A program made the translations under genes and the position numbers. This document shows positions 57,559 through 64,000 of a DNA stretch of 64,000 nucleotides, piece after piece. How positions within the stretch are numbered: the first letter of the stretch is position 1; each line of letters begins with the position of its first letter. This DNA is from Rhodospirillales bacterium. GTDB lineage: Bacteria > Pseudomonadota > Alphaproteobacteria > Rhodospirillales > Shumkoniaceae. The DNA lies in assembly GCA_018432935.1 (NCBI GenBank), contig JAHDSF010000035.1, forward strand, positions 1 through 64,000, in the 5' to 3' direction. The notes under the pieces were generated by a model. It had not been told where the DNA came from. It saw only the letters and a program-made list of their open reading frames with translations, and did not search any database.

Positions 57559-58851
57559 ATGACGCCGGCGGCCCGCCTGCAGTCGGCGATCGAGGCCCTG
57601 GCCGAGATCGAGGGCGGCCGCCGACCCGCCGACGCCGTTCTCGATCACTTCTTCAAAGCTCGCCGCTACATGGGCGCCAAGGACCGGCGCGGGGTGGCGA
57701 CCCTGGTCTACGATTCGATTCGCGCCCGCGCCCGCCTGGACTGGCATCTGGCGCGGGCCGGCGTTCCTTCCACGCCGCGCGCCCGGATCCTCGCCGGCCA
57801 GGTTCTGGCAGGGGCCTCCGCCCCCGCGGTTGCCGCCCTGTTCAACGGGGCACCCCATTGTCCGCGGCCGCTCGACGAGGCGGAGGCTCGGCTGGTGCAG
57901 CGGCTGGACGGCATGGCGCTGACCGCGGCCGGACAACCGCGTTGGGTTCGGCTCGAATACCCTGAATTCCTCGACGCCGCCCTGGAAGAGAGCCTGGGCG
58001 GTCGTCTCGAGGAGGAGGCGACCGCTCTCAACCGGCCGGCCCCCGCCGATCTGCGCGTCAACGTCTTGCGCAGCGGCCGTGACAGGGCTCGCGAGGCATT
58101 GGCGAAAGAATCGGTCGAAGCCGAGCCGACGCCGCATTCGCCCTGGGGGCTCCGGGTTGCCGGCCGGACGCGCTTCGGCGGGCTCGAGTCATTCCGCCGC
58201 GGGCTGGTCGAACTCCAGGACGAAGGCTCGCAGCTGATCGCCCTGCTCACCGACGCGAGGCCCGGGATGACGGTGGTCGACCTCTGCGCCGGCGCCGGCG
58301 GCAAGACCCTCGCCCTGGCGGCAGCGATGGGGAACCAGGGCCGCGTCAAGGCCTGCGACACCGCCGCGGAGCGCCTGCAGCGGATGGCCGTTCGGCTGCA
58401 GCGCGCTGGCGTCTCCTGCGTCGACCTGGTGCCGATCCGGGAGGGGGACGCCTCGTGGGCTTCGGACCTTGTCGCCGAGCGGGTGCTCGTCGACGCTCCC
58501 TGCAGCGGTAGCGGAATCTGGCGCCGCGCCCCCGACGCCAAGTGGCGGCTGACGCCGGACGGCGTCGCGCGCGTGGTGGAGGCGCAGCGGCGGATTCTCG
58601 ATCTCGGGGCGGGGCTGGTCGCTGCCGGCGGCCGTCTGGTCTACGCCACCTGCTCGCTGCTCCGGGCCGAGAACGAGGACCAGGTGGAGGCGTTCCTGAC
58701 GCGCAACCGCCGCTTCCGCCTGCTGCCCGCTGAACAGGTGTGGCCACAGGTCGCGGAGGGGGCGTGTCCGGGTCAGGGGATGCTGCGCCTCGGTCCGGCG
58801 CGAACCGGTACCGACGGCTTCTTCGTGGCGATTCTGGAACGGGTGTCCTGA
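57559..58851 (+). CDS. rsmB: 16S rRNA (cytosine-C5) methyltransferase, RsmB type
   Basis: A 430-residue RNA m5C methyltransferase. The N-terminal NusB-like region (about 1-140) is followed by the Rossmann domain with VVDLCAGAGGKTLALAAAMGN, VDAPCSGSGIWRRAPDAKW (releasing Cys) and LVYATCSLLRAENEDQVEAFL (nucleophilic Cys). The start is set at MTPAARLQSAIEALAEIEGG by domain alignment; GAGGGAG sits unusually close, 3 nt or less from the ATG. The C967 specificity is inferred from family. Confidence 0.9.
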   Translation: MTPAARLQSAIEALAEIEGGRRPADAVLDHFFKARRYMGAKDRRGVATLVYDSIRARARLDWHLARAGVPSTPRARILAGQVLAGASAPAVAALFNGAPHCPRPLDEAEARLVQRLDGMALTAAGQPRWVRLEYPEFLDAALEESLGGRLEEEATALNRPAPADLRVNVLRSGRDRAREALAKESVEAEPTPHSPWGLRVAGRTRFGGLESFRRGLVELQDEGSQLIALLTDARPGMTVVDLCAGAGGKTLALAAAMGNQGRVKACDTAAERLQRMAVRLQRAGVSCVDLVPIREGDASWASDLVAERVLVDAPCSGSGIWRRAPDAKWRLTPDGVARVVEAQRRILDLGAGLVAAGGRLVYATCSLLRAENEDQVEAFLTRNRRFRLLPAEQVWPQVAEGACPGQGMLRLGPARTGTDGFFVAILERVS

Positions 58852-58862
58852 GAAGGAAAGAA

Positions 58863-58896
58863 TGGGTCCAGCCGCCCCGCGGGGAGGCTGGACCCA
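58863..58896. terminator. Bidirectional terminator between rsmB and the small helical protein
   Basis: TGGGTCCAGCC and GGCTGGACCCA form an 11-bp stem around a CCCCGCGGGG core. On the minus strand it is followed by ATTCTTTCCTT, fitting termination of the leftward gene at 58902; it also lies 11 bp after the rsmB stop. Confidence 0.75.
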
Positions 58897-58901
58897 GGTT
58901 G

Positions 58902-59117
58902 TCAGGAGGATAGACGCTTGCCGAGAAATCTCTTGGCGCGGTCGGCCCGGGCCTTCTCCTCTTCCTTGACTTCCTTGAAGAAGGACGCGAGCTCGCTGTC
59001 GCCGGCCCGTTCGGCGTCCTCCGCGTAGCGGCCGTACAGGGAAGCCCCTTCCAGCGCATGATAGAGGACGCTCACGAGATCGTAGGTCTTGTCCCGGGTT
59101 CCGGTTTCGGTGGCCAT
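58902..59117 (-). CDS. Small helical protein, ferritin-like half-bundle
   Basis: A 71-residue acidic protein. Residues 12-36 (DLVSVLYHALEGASLYGRYAEDAER) and 38-65 (GDSELASFFKEVKEEEKARADRAK) form two long helices with the Y.AL.GA..Y..Y spacing of ferritin-like or rubrerythrin-related half bundles. The glutamates and His could bind metal in a dimer, but a complete di-iron motif is not evident. ATG 59117 has a strong GGAGGG site; the longer frame above it runs into the tandem duplication. Function unknown. Confidence 0.75.
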   Translation of the reverse strand: MATETGTRDKTYDLVSVLYHALEGASLYGRYAEDAERAGDSELASFFKEVKEEEKARADRAKRFLGKRLSS

Positions 59118-59135
59118 TCTGCCCTCCGTTTCTGT

Positions 59136-59185
59136 CGCTTGCGTTCGATCATTCCATAGGCGCTTGCGTTCGATCATTCCATAGG
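59136..59185. repeat. Perfect 25-bp tandem duplication in a gene leader
   Basis: Two identical 25-bp copies lie head to tail (59136-59160 and 59161-59185), each with CGCTTGCGTTCGATCATTCC. They sit in the leader or promoter of the leftward gene starting at 59117. Perfect identity suggests a recent slippage event; no other gene is in the 171-bp gap 59118-59288. Confidence 0.9.
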
Positions 59186-59288
59186 ACGTCCGGGGCCGGT
59201 CTTTGTTCCCGCGTCCTTAACCTACGTTAGCGACGCCCGTCTCCGACCATGGGAGCTTTCGGCTTTCCCGGGAAAACAAGGAGGTCCC

Positions 59289-60422
59289 ATGAAAGCAGTG
59301 GTATTCCATGGTGTCGGCGACATCCGTCTCGACAGCGTCCCCGAGCCGCGGCTCGAGGACCCGACGGACGCCATCGTCCGCATCACCTCAAGCGCGATCT
59401 GTGGCACCGATCTCCATCTCGTCCGCGGCACCATGCCGGGCGTCAAGCCCGGAACCGTGCTTGGTCACGAAGGGATCGGCGTGGTCGAGGAGGTCGGACG
59501 CGGCGTGCGCAACCTCGACATCGGCGACCGCGTGGTCATCCCTTCAACCATCGGCTGCGGGTCGTGCTCTTACTGCCGGGCCGGCTACTTTGCGCAGTGC
59601 GATACCGCCAACCCCAACGGACCCGAGGCCGGCACCGCCTTCTTCGGGGGACCAGAGAGCACCGGCCCGTTCCAGGGCCTGCAGGCGGAGTTCGTGCGGG
59701 TGCCGTTCGCCAACGTCGGCTTGGTCAAGCTGCCGAAGGAGGTGACCGACGAGCAGGCGATCTTGATCTCCGACATCTTTCCCACCGGCTACTTCGGCGC
59801 CGACCTGGCCGAGATCTCGGACGGCGACATCGTGGTCGTGTTCGGCTGCGGCCCGGTCGGTCAGTTCGCGATCCTGTCGGCCAGGCTGATGGGCGCCGAC
59901 CGTGTCTTGGCCGTCGACTGCCTGCCCGACCGCCTCGAGATGGCGCGCACCCAGGGGGCGGAGGTGATCGACTTCGCCAGCGAGGACCCGGTCGAGGCCA
60001 TCCGCGAGCTGACCGGCGGCATCGGGGCCGACCGTGCCATCGATGCCGTCGGGGTCGATGCCGAGGCGCCGGACGAGCCTCACCAGAGCGGGCAGTGGCA
60101 ACCGGGAGAAGCGCCAGCGCAGTCCCTCAAGTGGGCGACGCAGGGACTGGCCAAGGCGGGCACACTGGCGATCGTCGGCGTCTACCCTCCGGGGTTCGAG
60201 AGCTTCCCGATCGGCCAAGCGATGAACAAGAACCTGACCCTGAAGATGGGGAACTGCAACCACCGCAAGTACATTCCCCACCTCGTCAAGATGGTCCGCT
60301 CAGGCGAGGTCGATCCCGAAGGAATCCTGACCCGGCAGGAGCCTTTGACCTCGGTGATCGAGGCGTACGAGAAGTTCGACCAGCGCCGCAACGGCTGGAT
60401 CAAGGTGGCGCTGGCGGCGTGA
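59289..60422 (+). CDS. Zinc-dependent alcohol dehydrogenase (formaldehyde-dehydrogenase-like)
   Basis: A 377-residue MDR-family enzyme. Catalytic zinc ligands are C38, H60 and E61; the structural zinc site is C90, C93, C96 and C104. The NAD motif is VFGCGPVGQFAILSA. A long insertion near residues 255-285 and the PTGYFGADLAEI segment place it near the glutathione-independent formaldehyde dehydrogenase branch, so aldehyde or alcohol dismutation is possible. AAGGAGG precedes ATG 59289. A monocistronic unit ended by a terminator. Confidence 0.9.
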   Translation: MKAVVFHGVGDIRLDSVPEPRLEDPTDAIVRITSSAICGTDLHLVRGTMPGVKPGTVLGHEGIGVVEEVGRGVRNLDIGDRVVIPSTIGCGSCSYCRAGYFAQCDTANPNGPEAGTAFFGGPESTGPFQGLQAEFVRVPFANVGLVKLPKEVTDEQAILISDIFPTGYFGADLAEISDGDIVVVFGCGPVGQFAILSARLMGADRVLAVDCLPDRLEMARTQGAEVIDFASEDPVEAIRELTGGIGADRAIDAVGVDAEAPDEPHQSGQWQPGEAPAQSLKWATQGLAKAGTLAIVGVYPPGFESFPIGQAMNKNLTLKMGNCNHRKYIPHLVKMVRSGEVDPEGILTRQEPLTSVIEAYEKFDQRRNGWIKVALAA

Positions 60423-60431
60423 GCAACGGCA

Positions 60432-60454
60432 GGAGGTGGGAGATCCCCACCTCC
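60432..60454 (+). terminator. Terminator after the zinc alcohol dehydrogenase
   Basis: GGAGGTGGG/CCCACCTCC with an AGATC loop, followed by CTTCTTG, 10 bp after the stop codon and before the convergent gapR 3' end. Confidence 0.75.
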
Positions 60455-60477
60455 CTTCTTGCGTCCGAATCGTGGCC

Positions 60478-60741
60478 TCAGCCCAGCCCGAGCGCCTGCT
60501 TGTAGAGGTCGAGGAGCGCTTCCTCCTCGCGGCGGTCGTTCTCTTCCTTCTTGCGCAAAGCGATCACCTTGCGAATCGTCTTGACGTCGAAACCGTTGCC
60601 CTTGGCTTCGGCCAGGACCTCCTTCTGGTCGGCCCGCAGGGCGTCGACCTCCTCCTGAAGACGCTCGTAGCGCTCGATGATCGAGCGCAACTGGTCTGCC
60701 GCAATCCCCCCGACGTTTTCCGGAGCCAAGCTGTCTGCCAT
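60478..60741 (-). CDS. gapR: GapR family DNA-binding protein (DUF2312)
   Basis: An 87-residue DUF2312 protein. It shows QLRSIIERYERLQEEVDALRADQKEVLAEAKGNGFDVKTIRKVIALRKKEENDRREEEALLDLYKQALG, which matches Caulobacter GapR almost motif for motif, including the AKGNGFDVK segment. GapR clamps overtwisted DNA ahead of replication and transcription. Residues about 15-55 are coiled coil. GAGAGG precedes the ATG. It is convergent with the alcohol dehydrogenase gene. Confidence 0.93.
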   Translation of the reverse strand: MADSLAPENVGGIAADQLRSIIERYERLQEEVDALRADQKEVLAEAKGNGFDVKTIRKVIALRKKEENDRREEEALLDLYKQALGLG

Positions 60742-60824
60742 AAGCGCCTCTCGAAGACTGACTTCCCGTGCCGGCAGGACCATAGGACGGCGGAGGCGGC
60801 GGCGCAACGGTCCGCCGCAAAGCG

Positions 60825-61616
60825 CTACCGCTCTGGCCGTGGGATCGCCTGGGCGGCCTTGATCGCCGCGCCCTTGAGCAGGCCGAGGTCGGAGCCGACA
60901 CCGACGAAGGTGTAGCCCCAGTCGACGTAGCGCTTCGCCTCCTCGGGATTGGCGGCCAGGATGCCGGCGGCCTTGCCGAAGCGTCGGCAGGTGGCGGGTA
61001 CCTTCTCGATCACGTCCTGGACCTCGGGATGTCCGGTGTCGACGATGTGGCCGAGGCTGGCGGCAAGGTCGTTGGGGCCGATGAAGACCCCGTCGACGCC
61101 CTCGACCGCGGCGATCGATTCGAGGTTGGAGAGTCCGACCACGTTCTCGATCTGCACCGTCATTCCGATGTGGTCGCCGATCCGCTTCCAGTAGTCGGGA
61201 ACCATGCCGAAGGCGCTGCTGCGGCTGCCGACCGAGACGCCGCGAACGCCCTGCGGCGGATAGCGTACTGCGGCCACCGCGGCGCGAGCCTCGTCGGCGG
61301 TCTGCACGAAGGGGATCAGGAAGTTGTGGAAGCCGGCATCGAGCAGCCGCTTGACCAGCACCGGGTCGTTCCATGCCGGCCGCACGATCAGCGCCGTCGG
61401 GCTGCCGGCGAACGCCTGCATCTGACCGATCATCTCGGCAAGGTCGTAAGGCGCGTGCTCGCCGTCGACCAGCACCCAGTCGAAGCCGACGTAGGACAGG
61501 AGTTCCGCCACCAGGTTGCTGCAGGCGTTGCTCCAGATGCCGATCTGCAGCTCATCGCGATTCAGCCGCTGCTTGAACCGGTTGTCGAACGGGCGTTCCA
61601 GACGGGGATCAGGCAT
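60825..61616 (-). CDS. HpcH/HpaI family aldolase
   Basis: A 263-residue class II metal-dependent pyruvate aldolase. It shows IGIWSNACSNLVAELLSYVGFDWVLVDGEHAPYD (with the acidic metal-binding patch), LIVRPAWNDPVLVKRLLDAG, the metal Glu in VQIENVVGLSNL and GVFIGPNDLAASLG. It would cleave 4-hydroxy-2-oxoheptanedioate or a 2-keto-3-deoxy sugar acid. It is divergent from the Ldh-type oxidoreductase across a palindrome-bearing promoter, suggesting a shared catabolic pathway. Confidence 0.92.
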   Translation of the reverse strand: MPDPRLERPFDNRFKQRLNRDELQIGIWSNACSNLVAELLSYVGFDWVLVDGEHAPYDLAEMIGQMQAFAGSPTALIVRPAWNDPVLVKRLLDAGFHNFLIPFVQTADEARAAVAAVRYPPQGVRGVSVGSRSSAFGMVPDYWKRIGDHIGMTVQIENVVGLSNLESIAAVEGVDGVFIGPNDLAASLGHIVDTGHPEVQDVIEKVPATCRRFGKAAGILAANPEEAKRYVDWGYTFVGVGSDLGLLKGAAIKAAQAIPRPER

Positions 61617-61723
61617 TCAGGGTCTCCTCGAGCAGCAATGCGCGGCCGATCAGGTGGTCGGCTTCGGCCGTCCGGCGTGGCTCGCACGGGACGCTTCTTC
61701 CTCTTCTCCGCATACCATATCGC

Positions 61724-61739
61724 ACAATGCAGACATTGT
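61724..61739. promoter_or_regulatory. Operator-like palindrome between the aldolase and Ldh genes
   Basis: ACAATG-CAGA-CATTGT is a perfect palindrome with 6-bp arms in the 197-bp divergent gap. Its form suits a GntR or IclR family dimer. No such regulator gene is in the window. Confidence 0.5.
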
Positions 61740-61813
61740 AAGGCCTCGGATCCCCTTGGCGCGGTTGTCGGCGCATGGTAGGACGTGCCCGCACGTCCAT
61801 TTGGGGGAACCTG

Positions 61814-62932
61814 ATGTCCGAGTCGCATGCCAAGTCCGAGACGATCGTCGTTGCGGCCGACCGCCTTACGGCCTTCGTCGCCAGCATCTTCGAGCACAAA
61901 GGATCCTCCGCCGACGAGGCTGCGGCGGTGGCCTTCGGGCTGGTGGACGCCAACCTCACCGGCCATGACAGCCACGGCGCCATCCGCACGCCGCGCTACG
62001 TGTCCTGGGTCGACAGCGGCCGCGTGCGTCCGGGGCAGGGACTCTCGGTGGCCAGCGACGGCGGCAGCATCGTGGTTGCGGACGGCAACTTCGGATTCGG
62101 CCAGGTGGTCGCGCCCCAGGCGATGGATCTCGGCATCGAGCGTGCCCGCCGGCATGGTCTCGCCGCCGTTGCGGTGCGGGACTCGGGCCACATGGGCCGC
62201 ATTGGCACCTGGGCCGAGAAGGTGGTCGCCGAGGGCCTGGCCTTCATTTCCTTCGTCAACGTCCGCAGCAGCCTGCTGGTGGCGCCGTTCGGCGGGGTCG
62301 AGCGGCGGATGTCGACGGCGCCGCTGACGATCGGCGTGCCGACCGGCGACGATCATCCGATCATACTCGACTTCGCCACCTCGGCGGTGGCCGAGGGGAA
62401 GGCCCTGGTCGCCCTGCGCGGCGGCAAGAAGCTGCCTCCGGAGGTGCTGATCGGCGCCGACGGGCAGCGCACCGCAGACCCGCGCGTGCTGTACGGCGAC
62501 GTGCCGCTCGACAAGGTCCCCAACCCGATGGACGGCCCGGGCGCCCTGCGGGCCTTCGGCGAGCACAAGGGTTCCGGCCTCTCGTTCCTGCTCGAGATCC
62601 TGGCCGGGGCACTGACCGGCGCCGGATGTGCCGGGCCGCTGCCGCGCAAGTATGCCAACAACATGCTGGCGATTTTCATCGAGCCTTCCCGCTTTCAGCC
62701 CGGCGACCGGTTCCTCCAGGAGGTCCACAGCTACATTGCGTTCTTCAAGAGCTCGAAGCCGGAGGAGCAGGGCGGGCACGTGCTGATGCCCGGCGACAAG
62801 GAGCGCATCATGCGGGCCGACCGCATGGCCAACGGGGTGCCGATGGCCGGCGACGCGTGGGCCGAGCTTGCCGCCACCGCGAGGAAGGCGGGGCTTTCGG
62901 AGCCGGAGATCGAGGCGGCGCTCGTACGCTGA
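61814..62932 (+). CDS. Ldh family (type 2 malate/L-lactate dehydrogenase) oxidoreductase
   Basis: A 372-residue NAD(P)-dependent enzyme of the Ldh_2 fold. Family segments are LVDANLTGHDSHGAIRTPRYV (substrate loop with catalytic His), RDSGHMGRIGTWAEK, LDFATSAVAEGKALVALRGGKKLP and GEHKGSGLSFLLEILAGALTG. Members include malate, ureidoglycolate, 2,3-diketo-gulonate and delta1-piperideine reductases, so the substrate is open. GGGGGAA precedes ATG 61814. It pairs with the divergent aldolase gene. Confidence 0.92.
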   Translation: MSESHAKSETIVVAADRLTAFVASIFEHKGSSADEAAAVAFGLVDANLTGHDSHGAIRTPRYVSWVDSGRVRPGQGLSVASDGGSIVVADGNFGFGQVVAPQAMDLGIERARRHGLAAVAVRDSGHMGRIGTWAEKVVAEGLAFISFVNVRSSLLVAPFGGVERRMSTAPLTIGVPTGDDHPIILDFATSAVAEGKALVALRGGKKLPPEVLIGADGQRTADPRVLYGDVPLDKVPNPMDGPGALRAFGEHKGSGLSFLLEILAGALTGAGCAGPLPRKYANNMLAIFIEPSRFQPGDRFLQEVHSYIAFFKSSKPEEQGGHVLMPGDKERIMRADRMANGVPMAGDAWAELAATARKAGLSEPEIEAALVR

Positions 62933-63050
62933 ACAGCGCAGACGCCGAGCGGAGAAAGGCGAGCGACGGCGTTTGCGTGTGCATGCGATTGTTCCGCCGT
63001 GCGCAGTTGTGGCATGATCTCCCGCCGCAGCTCCAGCCAGAAGCCCTCTC

Positions 63051-64000
63051 ATGGCCGTCTACAACCTTGAACGCCTGAACGTCTTCCTGGTTGAAGACAA
63101 CTTCTATGTGCGCACGATCCTCGAGGACACGCTGCGGCATCTCGGGGTCGGGCGTACCGTCGCCTGCGAGAACGGCGCCGAGGCGATCGAGTACCTGAAG
63201 TCGATGCACGAAAGCCCGCACATGGAGGCGCGGTTCGGATTCGACATCATCATCTCGGACCTCGTCATGTCGCCGATCAACGGGCTGCTGCTGCTGCGCT
63301 GGGTGCGTGGGGCCAAGGAATCGCCGAACCGGTTCGTTCCTTTCATCATGATCAGCGGCGCCGCCGACCGCGACTACGTCGGGGCCGCCCGCGACCTCGG
63401 CGTCACCGATTTCCTCAGCAAGCCGTTTTCGGCCGCGTCGGTGTCGCGCCATCTGCTGGAGGTGATCGACTACCCGCGTCAGTTCATTGCCAGCCACAAG
63501 TATTTCGGCCCCGACCGCCGGCGCAGGGACCAGGGCGCTCCGGGCGAGGAGCGGCGGCAGACCAGCGACGACAACGTCACCATCGTCTACTCGTCGAACC
63601 GGATCGTGAAGCCGAAGTCGGCGACCGAGGTCTGGATCTTCCGCCTGCCCAACACGTTGAAGGAGAAGGTCGGCGGGCTCGGCTCTAGCGGGCCGGGCGA
63701 GCTGCCGACCAAGCTGCTGGAGGAGGCGGAGGAGCAGCTCGAGCGGGCGGCGCTCGATTTCACCGAGTGGGCGCTCAACTATCTCGGACAGCTTTCCAAC
63801 ATCTGCGCCGAGGCGTTGCTCAAGCCGGGCCGCCGCCAGCAGCACTTCCAGGACATCAACCTGCTGGCGCTCGAACTGCGCGGCCAGGGCGGCACCTTCG
63901 GTTATCCGCTGATCACGATCTTCGGCAAGATGCTGTACGACTGCACCGGCGAAGGCTGCCGCGAAGACGATTCGGCGCTGGAGATCGTCAAGGCCCACAT
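63051..64000 (+). CDS. Response regulator with REC domain, 3' end beyond the window
   Basis: At least 316 residues; no stop codon before the right edge. Residues about 8-140 are a CheY-type receiver: LNVFLVEDNFYVRTIL (acidic pocket), FDIIISDLVMSPINGLLLLRW (phosphorylated Asp in SDLVM), FIMISGAAD and DFLSKPFSAASV (Lys). The part after about 150 carries RRRRD, then a charged segment with a coiled stretch LLEEAEEQLERAALDFTEWALNYL and no recognised DNA-binding or GGDEF motif so far. This architecture is seen in single-domain or helical-output regulators of alphaproteobacterial two-component systems. Confidence 0.85.
   Translation, partial: MAVYNLERLNVFLVEDNFYVRTILEDTLRHLGVGRTVACENGAEAIEYLKSMHESPHMEARFGFDIIISDLVMSPINGLLLLRWVRGAKESPNRFVPFIMISGAADRDYVGAARDLGVTDFLSKPFSAASVSRHLLEVIDYPRQFIASHKYFGPDRRRRDQGAPGEERRQTSDDNVTIVYSSNRIVKPKSATEVWIFRLPNTLKEKVGGLGSSGPGELPTKLLEEAEEQLERAALDFTEWALNYLGQLSNICAEALLKPGRRQQHFQDINLLALELRGQGGTFGYPLITIFGKMLYDCTGEGCREDDSALEIVKAH

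Overview
The window is high-GC, densely coded DNA from an alphaproteobacterium, most likely a Rhodospirillales-like lineage. This rests on gene content: a GapR/DUF2312 protein, a DUF1127 protein, a TIGR02302/DUF4175 membrane protein, an argH-(small lipoprotein)-lysA run, degP-DUF2065-hflC-hflK, a Suv3-like helicase with an S4 protein, and an adenosyltransferase-etfB-etfA-hydroxyacyl-CoA dehydrogenase run. It looks chromosomal. I found 62 coding sequences, one of them cut by the right edge. I saw no rRNA, tRNA, CRISPR array, insertion sequence or prophage.

Layout. 0.25-11 kb: a cNMP/thioredoxin-reductase-like flavoprotein, glutathione reductase, lipoamide dehydrogenase, the ETF/hydroxybutyryl-CoA dehydrogenase operon with a corrinoid adenosyltransferase, aminopeptidase P and a DUF1127 protein. 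11-16.4 kb: TenA, a lipoprotein, and an SDR gene divergent from an RpiR/IolR-type regulator and a fused IolC. 16.3-20.2 kb: a bufferin-type copper RiPP operon (bufA-bufB-bufC-doxX) divergent from an ECF sigma/anti-sigma pair. 20.2-26.7 kb: mmsA, an amidohydrolase, a methyltransferase and a proVWX compatible-solute transporter. 27-32 kb: envelope proteolysis (degP, hflK, hflC) and an Mrp Fe-S carrier with a His-rich insert. 32.2-34.8 kb: a NikM/Q/O-type metal ECF transporter. 35-45 kb: argH, lptM-like, lysA, TIGR02302, uvrD, a TetR regulator, TerC and ExoD. 45-54.6 kb: TerB-like, HslR, Suv3-like helicase, pcm, htpG, ppx/gppA, rlmE and an enolase-superfamily enzyme. 54.7-64 kb: two Hsp20 genes behind an apparent ROSE RNA thermometer, guaB, rsmB, a zinc alcohol dehydrogenase, gapR, an HpcH/HpaI aldolase, an Ldh-type oxidoreductase and a truncated response regulator.

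How the parts work together. The most coherent unit is the metal-stress locus at 16.3-20.2 kb. A secreted four-cysteine peptide precursor, its DUF692 modifying enzyme, that enzyme's partner and a DoxX membrane protein face a SigF-like sigma factor and its NrsF-like membrane anti-sigma. Mirror-image GTAAC-N17-CGWA elements lie between the two arms, suggesting one sigma factor drives both. Heat-shock control is visible twice: an RpoH-like promoter before htpG, and an RpoH/sigma70-like promoter followed by three hairpins before hsp20, the last burying the ribosome-binding site. The inositol-type regulator has two GGAA-N6-TT sites 31 bp apart in its divergent promoter.

Starts were moved from the longest frame when a better ribosome-binding site or family alignment supported it, including GTG for aminopeptidase P and argH and TTG for tenA, proV and the amidohydrolase. 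Several palindromic intergenic repeats are present, including a perfect 26-bp inverted repeat at 40.4 kb.
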